A stretch of DNA of 7,449 bases from Aquifex sp. (GTDB lineage: Bacteria; Aquificota; Aquificia; Aquificales; Aquificaceae). Below the pieces are notes generated by a model, which did not search any database, was not told where the DNA came from, and saw nothing but the letters and a program-made list of their open reading frames with translations. Position 1 is the first letter of the stretch. Every line of letters begins with the position of its first letter. Shown here piece by piece: positions 5,619-7,449 of the stretch. The translations under genes were made by a program, and so were the position numbers. Location of the stretch: contig QNXQ01000214.1 of the NCBI GenBank assembly GCA_003978875.1, forward strand, positions 1 through 7,449, in the 5' to 3' direction.

Positions 5619-7449
5619 TCAGAAATTGTAAGAAACCGTTAAATAGAAAGTCCTGCCGGGTTCAGGAACCTTCACACCTGCGGAAAATGGATTTCTCAAA
5701 TAGGATAGATGGGTGTAATAAAGTTTATCGAATAGGTTATTAACACCCGCTATTAAACGAAGGTTTTTATACTGAGCTCCCGTTTTTAGGTTAACCACTC
5801 CGTAGCCTGACGTTTTTTGTTCCTGGAGGTCACTGTCTACGTTGTCCTGTGTAGAGCTGAGGATTGTTTCCACTTCACCGAAATAGTTTCCTGTGTCATA
5901 TCTCAAAGCCAATCTTGCGGTGAGTGGAGGAATTTCCGCTATATCCTTATCGTAAATATTTTTCTCGGGATAAGTGTCTTTCTTCCTTCCTCTAGTAAAA
6001 GCAATATTGCCATCAAAGAAAAGTGTATCGCTAATAGCGTAAGTACCTTTGAACTCAAAACCGTAAAAGTAAGCATCTATGTTGGTATAGGACGTAGCCT
6101 GAGTATTAGGATTCATCATGTTCCCCGTTGAGGGAGCGGTTGCCCTGTATACGTAAATATAGTTATTTACATAACTAAAGAAGGTTCTTAATTCACCACT
6201 GTAGCGTTCACGGAAAAATTTCAATCCTATATCGAACTCCGTGTTTCTTTCAGGGTCAAGGTTTGGATTTCCTACCCAATCACCCTTTGAACTTTCCATG
6301 GTTCCCATTCTGTCAAGTGCAAAGTACCTCTCCTGAGGGTCGGGTACTCTTACGGCAGAGCCCAAACCCATAAAAAGTTCAAGTCCTTCGGTGAGGTTGT
6401 AGAAGAGTTGTATATTTCCTGAAGGGTAAAAGTCCGTTTGTGATGTGTTATCAGTGCTGTGGTAGTGAAGGTATAGGGTTTTGTTGGCTTTCTGAGAATC
6501 CGCTTGAGTTTTGGTATAGTCTACCCTTATACCTGCAACGAGTTTAAGTCGGCTTGTCAATTTATTTCTATATTCTCCAAATAATCCTACATTTACCATA
6601 TCCACATCGGGAATTGTATTCTGGGTTTTGTAAGTTCCCATAAACATAGTAGTCTGAGCTTCCCAATATCTGTAGAAGGTGTCTATACCGAAACTAAGAT
6701 TCTTCAATTTATATTCACTTTTGAATCCGTATACCTTTGACTTAGCAAAAGTTCCCATTTTATAACCAAGTGGTGCAGAACTGCCCGAAATCCTTTTCTG
6801 GTCTGTCATCCAATGCCTTACAGAAGAACCGTAAAACTGGGCTTTGAAATTGGAGCTTTCCAAAGAAACGTTAAGCCTATCCGTTTCATCATATATAGCG
6901 TCCATCATAAGGTACGGATAAAGGACATCCGTTGCCCTCTGATGGGTATAGTCAAGTTTTAGCTTTAGGTATTTTGTAAGTTTATAGCTAAGTTTAGTCC
7001 AGAGCGTATGAATATTGAAAGCTGTAGAGTTTACTTCGTCGGGTGAATACGCTGACGGATTACCGGGCGGATATAATTCGGTAATTTTACGCCCTTTCCC
7101 GTCTTCATAAGGCTTTGAAAATCTAAAGGCATACCCTATTAAAAATCCCAACCTGTCAGTTCCGTAGGAGAGGGAAATGGAAGGGTTAAAATAACCCCAG
7201 TTATCAAAGGATAAATTTAGATTTCCAGAAAATCCCTGTTTAGAGTCTTTTGTATTTACATTTACAGTCCCTCCTACAGCTCCGTAGTTTCTAATATCAA
7301 AAGGACCTTTTATTATTTCCACATTTTCAACTTCGGCAAAATCTATGTGGAAGATTCCAGGGTCCATACGATTTGGACATGCGTTGTAAACTCTGGCACC
7401 ATCGAATAATTGATTTACTTCATCTTTTTTAAATCCCCTTATTACTACA
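5619..7449 (-). CDS. TonB-dependent outer-membrane receptor, probably copper (OprC/NosA-like), N-terminus missing
   Basis: These are 22-stranded outer-membrane barrels with an N-terminal plug, driven by TonB-ExbBD to import scarce ligands. The frame is open to the right edge, so signal peptide, TonB box and early plug lie outside. The visible plug reads VVIRGF, FDGARVYN and then VENVEIIKGPFDIRNYGAVGG, a typical TonB-receptor plug. The barrel follows, with VRVPDPQERYF and GNPNLDPERNTEFDIGLKFF, then VNNLFDKLYY, ending in an aromatic VSYNF, the usual signal for outer-membrane insertion. Cys and Met in CPNRM (7379 to 7365) and His and Met in RHWMTD (6815 to 6807) match the four copper ligands I recall for OprC. 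YPYLMMD (about 6920-6900) also resembles this family. The ATG at 7365-7367 is the ligand Met, not a start codon. The receptor assignment is near certain; copper is a strong inference, with another metal or ligand as the alternative. Confidence 0.9.
   Translation of the reverse strand, partial: VVIRGFKKDEVNQLFDGARVYNACPNRMDPGIFHIDFAEVENVEIIKGPFDIRNYGAVGGTVNVNTKDSKQGFSGNLNLSFDNWGYFNPSISLSYGTDRLGFLIGYAFRFSKPYEDGKGRKITELYPPGNPSAYSPDEVNSTAFNIHTLWTKLSYKLTKYLKLKLDYTHQRATDVLYPYLMMDAIYDETDRLNVSLESSNFKAQFYGSSVRHWMTDQKRISGSSAPLGYKMGTFAKSKVYGFKSEYKLKNLSFGIDTFYRYWEAQTTMFMGTYKTQNTIPDVDMVNVGLFGEYRNKLTSRLKLVAGIRVDYTKTQADSQKANKTLYLHYHSTDNTSQTDFYPSGNIQLFYNLTEGLELFMGLGSAVRVPDPQERYFALDRMGTMESSKGDWVGNPNLDPERNTEFDIGLKFFRERYSGELRTFFSYVNNYIYVYRATAPSTGNMMNPNTQATSYTNIDAYFYGFEFKGTYAISDTLFFDGNIAFTRGRKKDTYPEKNIYDKDIAEIPPLTARLALRYDTGNYFGEVETILSSTQDNVDSDLQEQKTSGYGVVNLKTGAQYKNLRLIAGVNNLFDKLYYTHLSYLRNPFSAGVKVPEPGRTFYLTVSYNF

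Noticed and set aside
5817..6131. Open frame on the plus strand opposite the receptor gene
   Set aside because: It is antisense to a well-supported barrel sequence, with no domain or start signal.

Overview
The window looks like part of the chromosome of a thermophilic Aquificales bacterium, probably in or near the Aquificaceae. The proteins are short and rich in Lys, Glu and Arg. The glutamate racemase reads like a close but non-identical relative of the Aquifex aeolicus enzyme as I remember it. The ribosomal genes form a detached 'spc' block, an arrangement I associate with Aquifex. The taxonomic call comes from memory of these families, not from a search. Every gene I can support lies on the minus strand, so transcription runs from high to low coordinates.

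Positions 5619-7449 hold most of a TonB-dependent outer-membrane receptor whose N-terminus lies beyond the window edge. It carries a Cys-x-x-x-Met motif in the plug and a His-x-Met motif in the barrel, which is the copper-ligand pattern of the OprC/NosA family, so copper uptake is the best reading. A short GC hairpin followed by a T-run lies between it and the next gene. Positions 4793-5557 encode glutamate racemase (murI), which makes D-glutamate for peptidoglycan.

An extended -10 promoter sits in the 106-base gap after murI. It is followed by a tight ribosomal-protein operon: rplN, rplX, rplE, rpsN, rpsH, rplF, rplR, rpsE, rpmD, rplO, and the first 55 codons of rplU, which runs off the left edge. 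This is the standard spc order from L14 to L15. It is not preceded by the S10-operon genes (rpsQ would be the usual neighbour), and rplU replaces the usual secY after rplO. Genes are separated by -8 to +40 bases. In five junctions the stop codon is fused to the next Shine-Dalgarno sequence (TAAGGAGG or TAAGGGAGG), which suggests strong translational coupling.

The genes are ordinary in function. The points of interest are the copper-type receptor, the roughly doubled L30, the charged insertion in S8, the extended tails of S5, the broken spc context, and the repeated stop/Shine-Dalgarno fusion. I saw no CRISPR array, mobile element, tRNA or rRNA, and no defence or other undescribed system. No stretch longer than about 110 bases lacks a gene.
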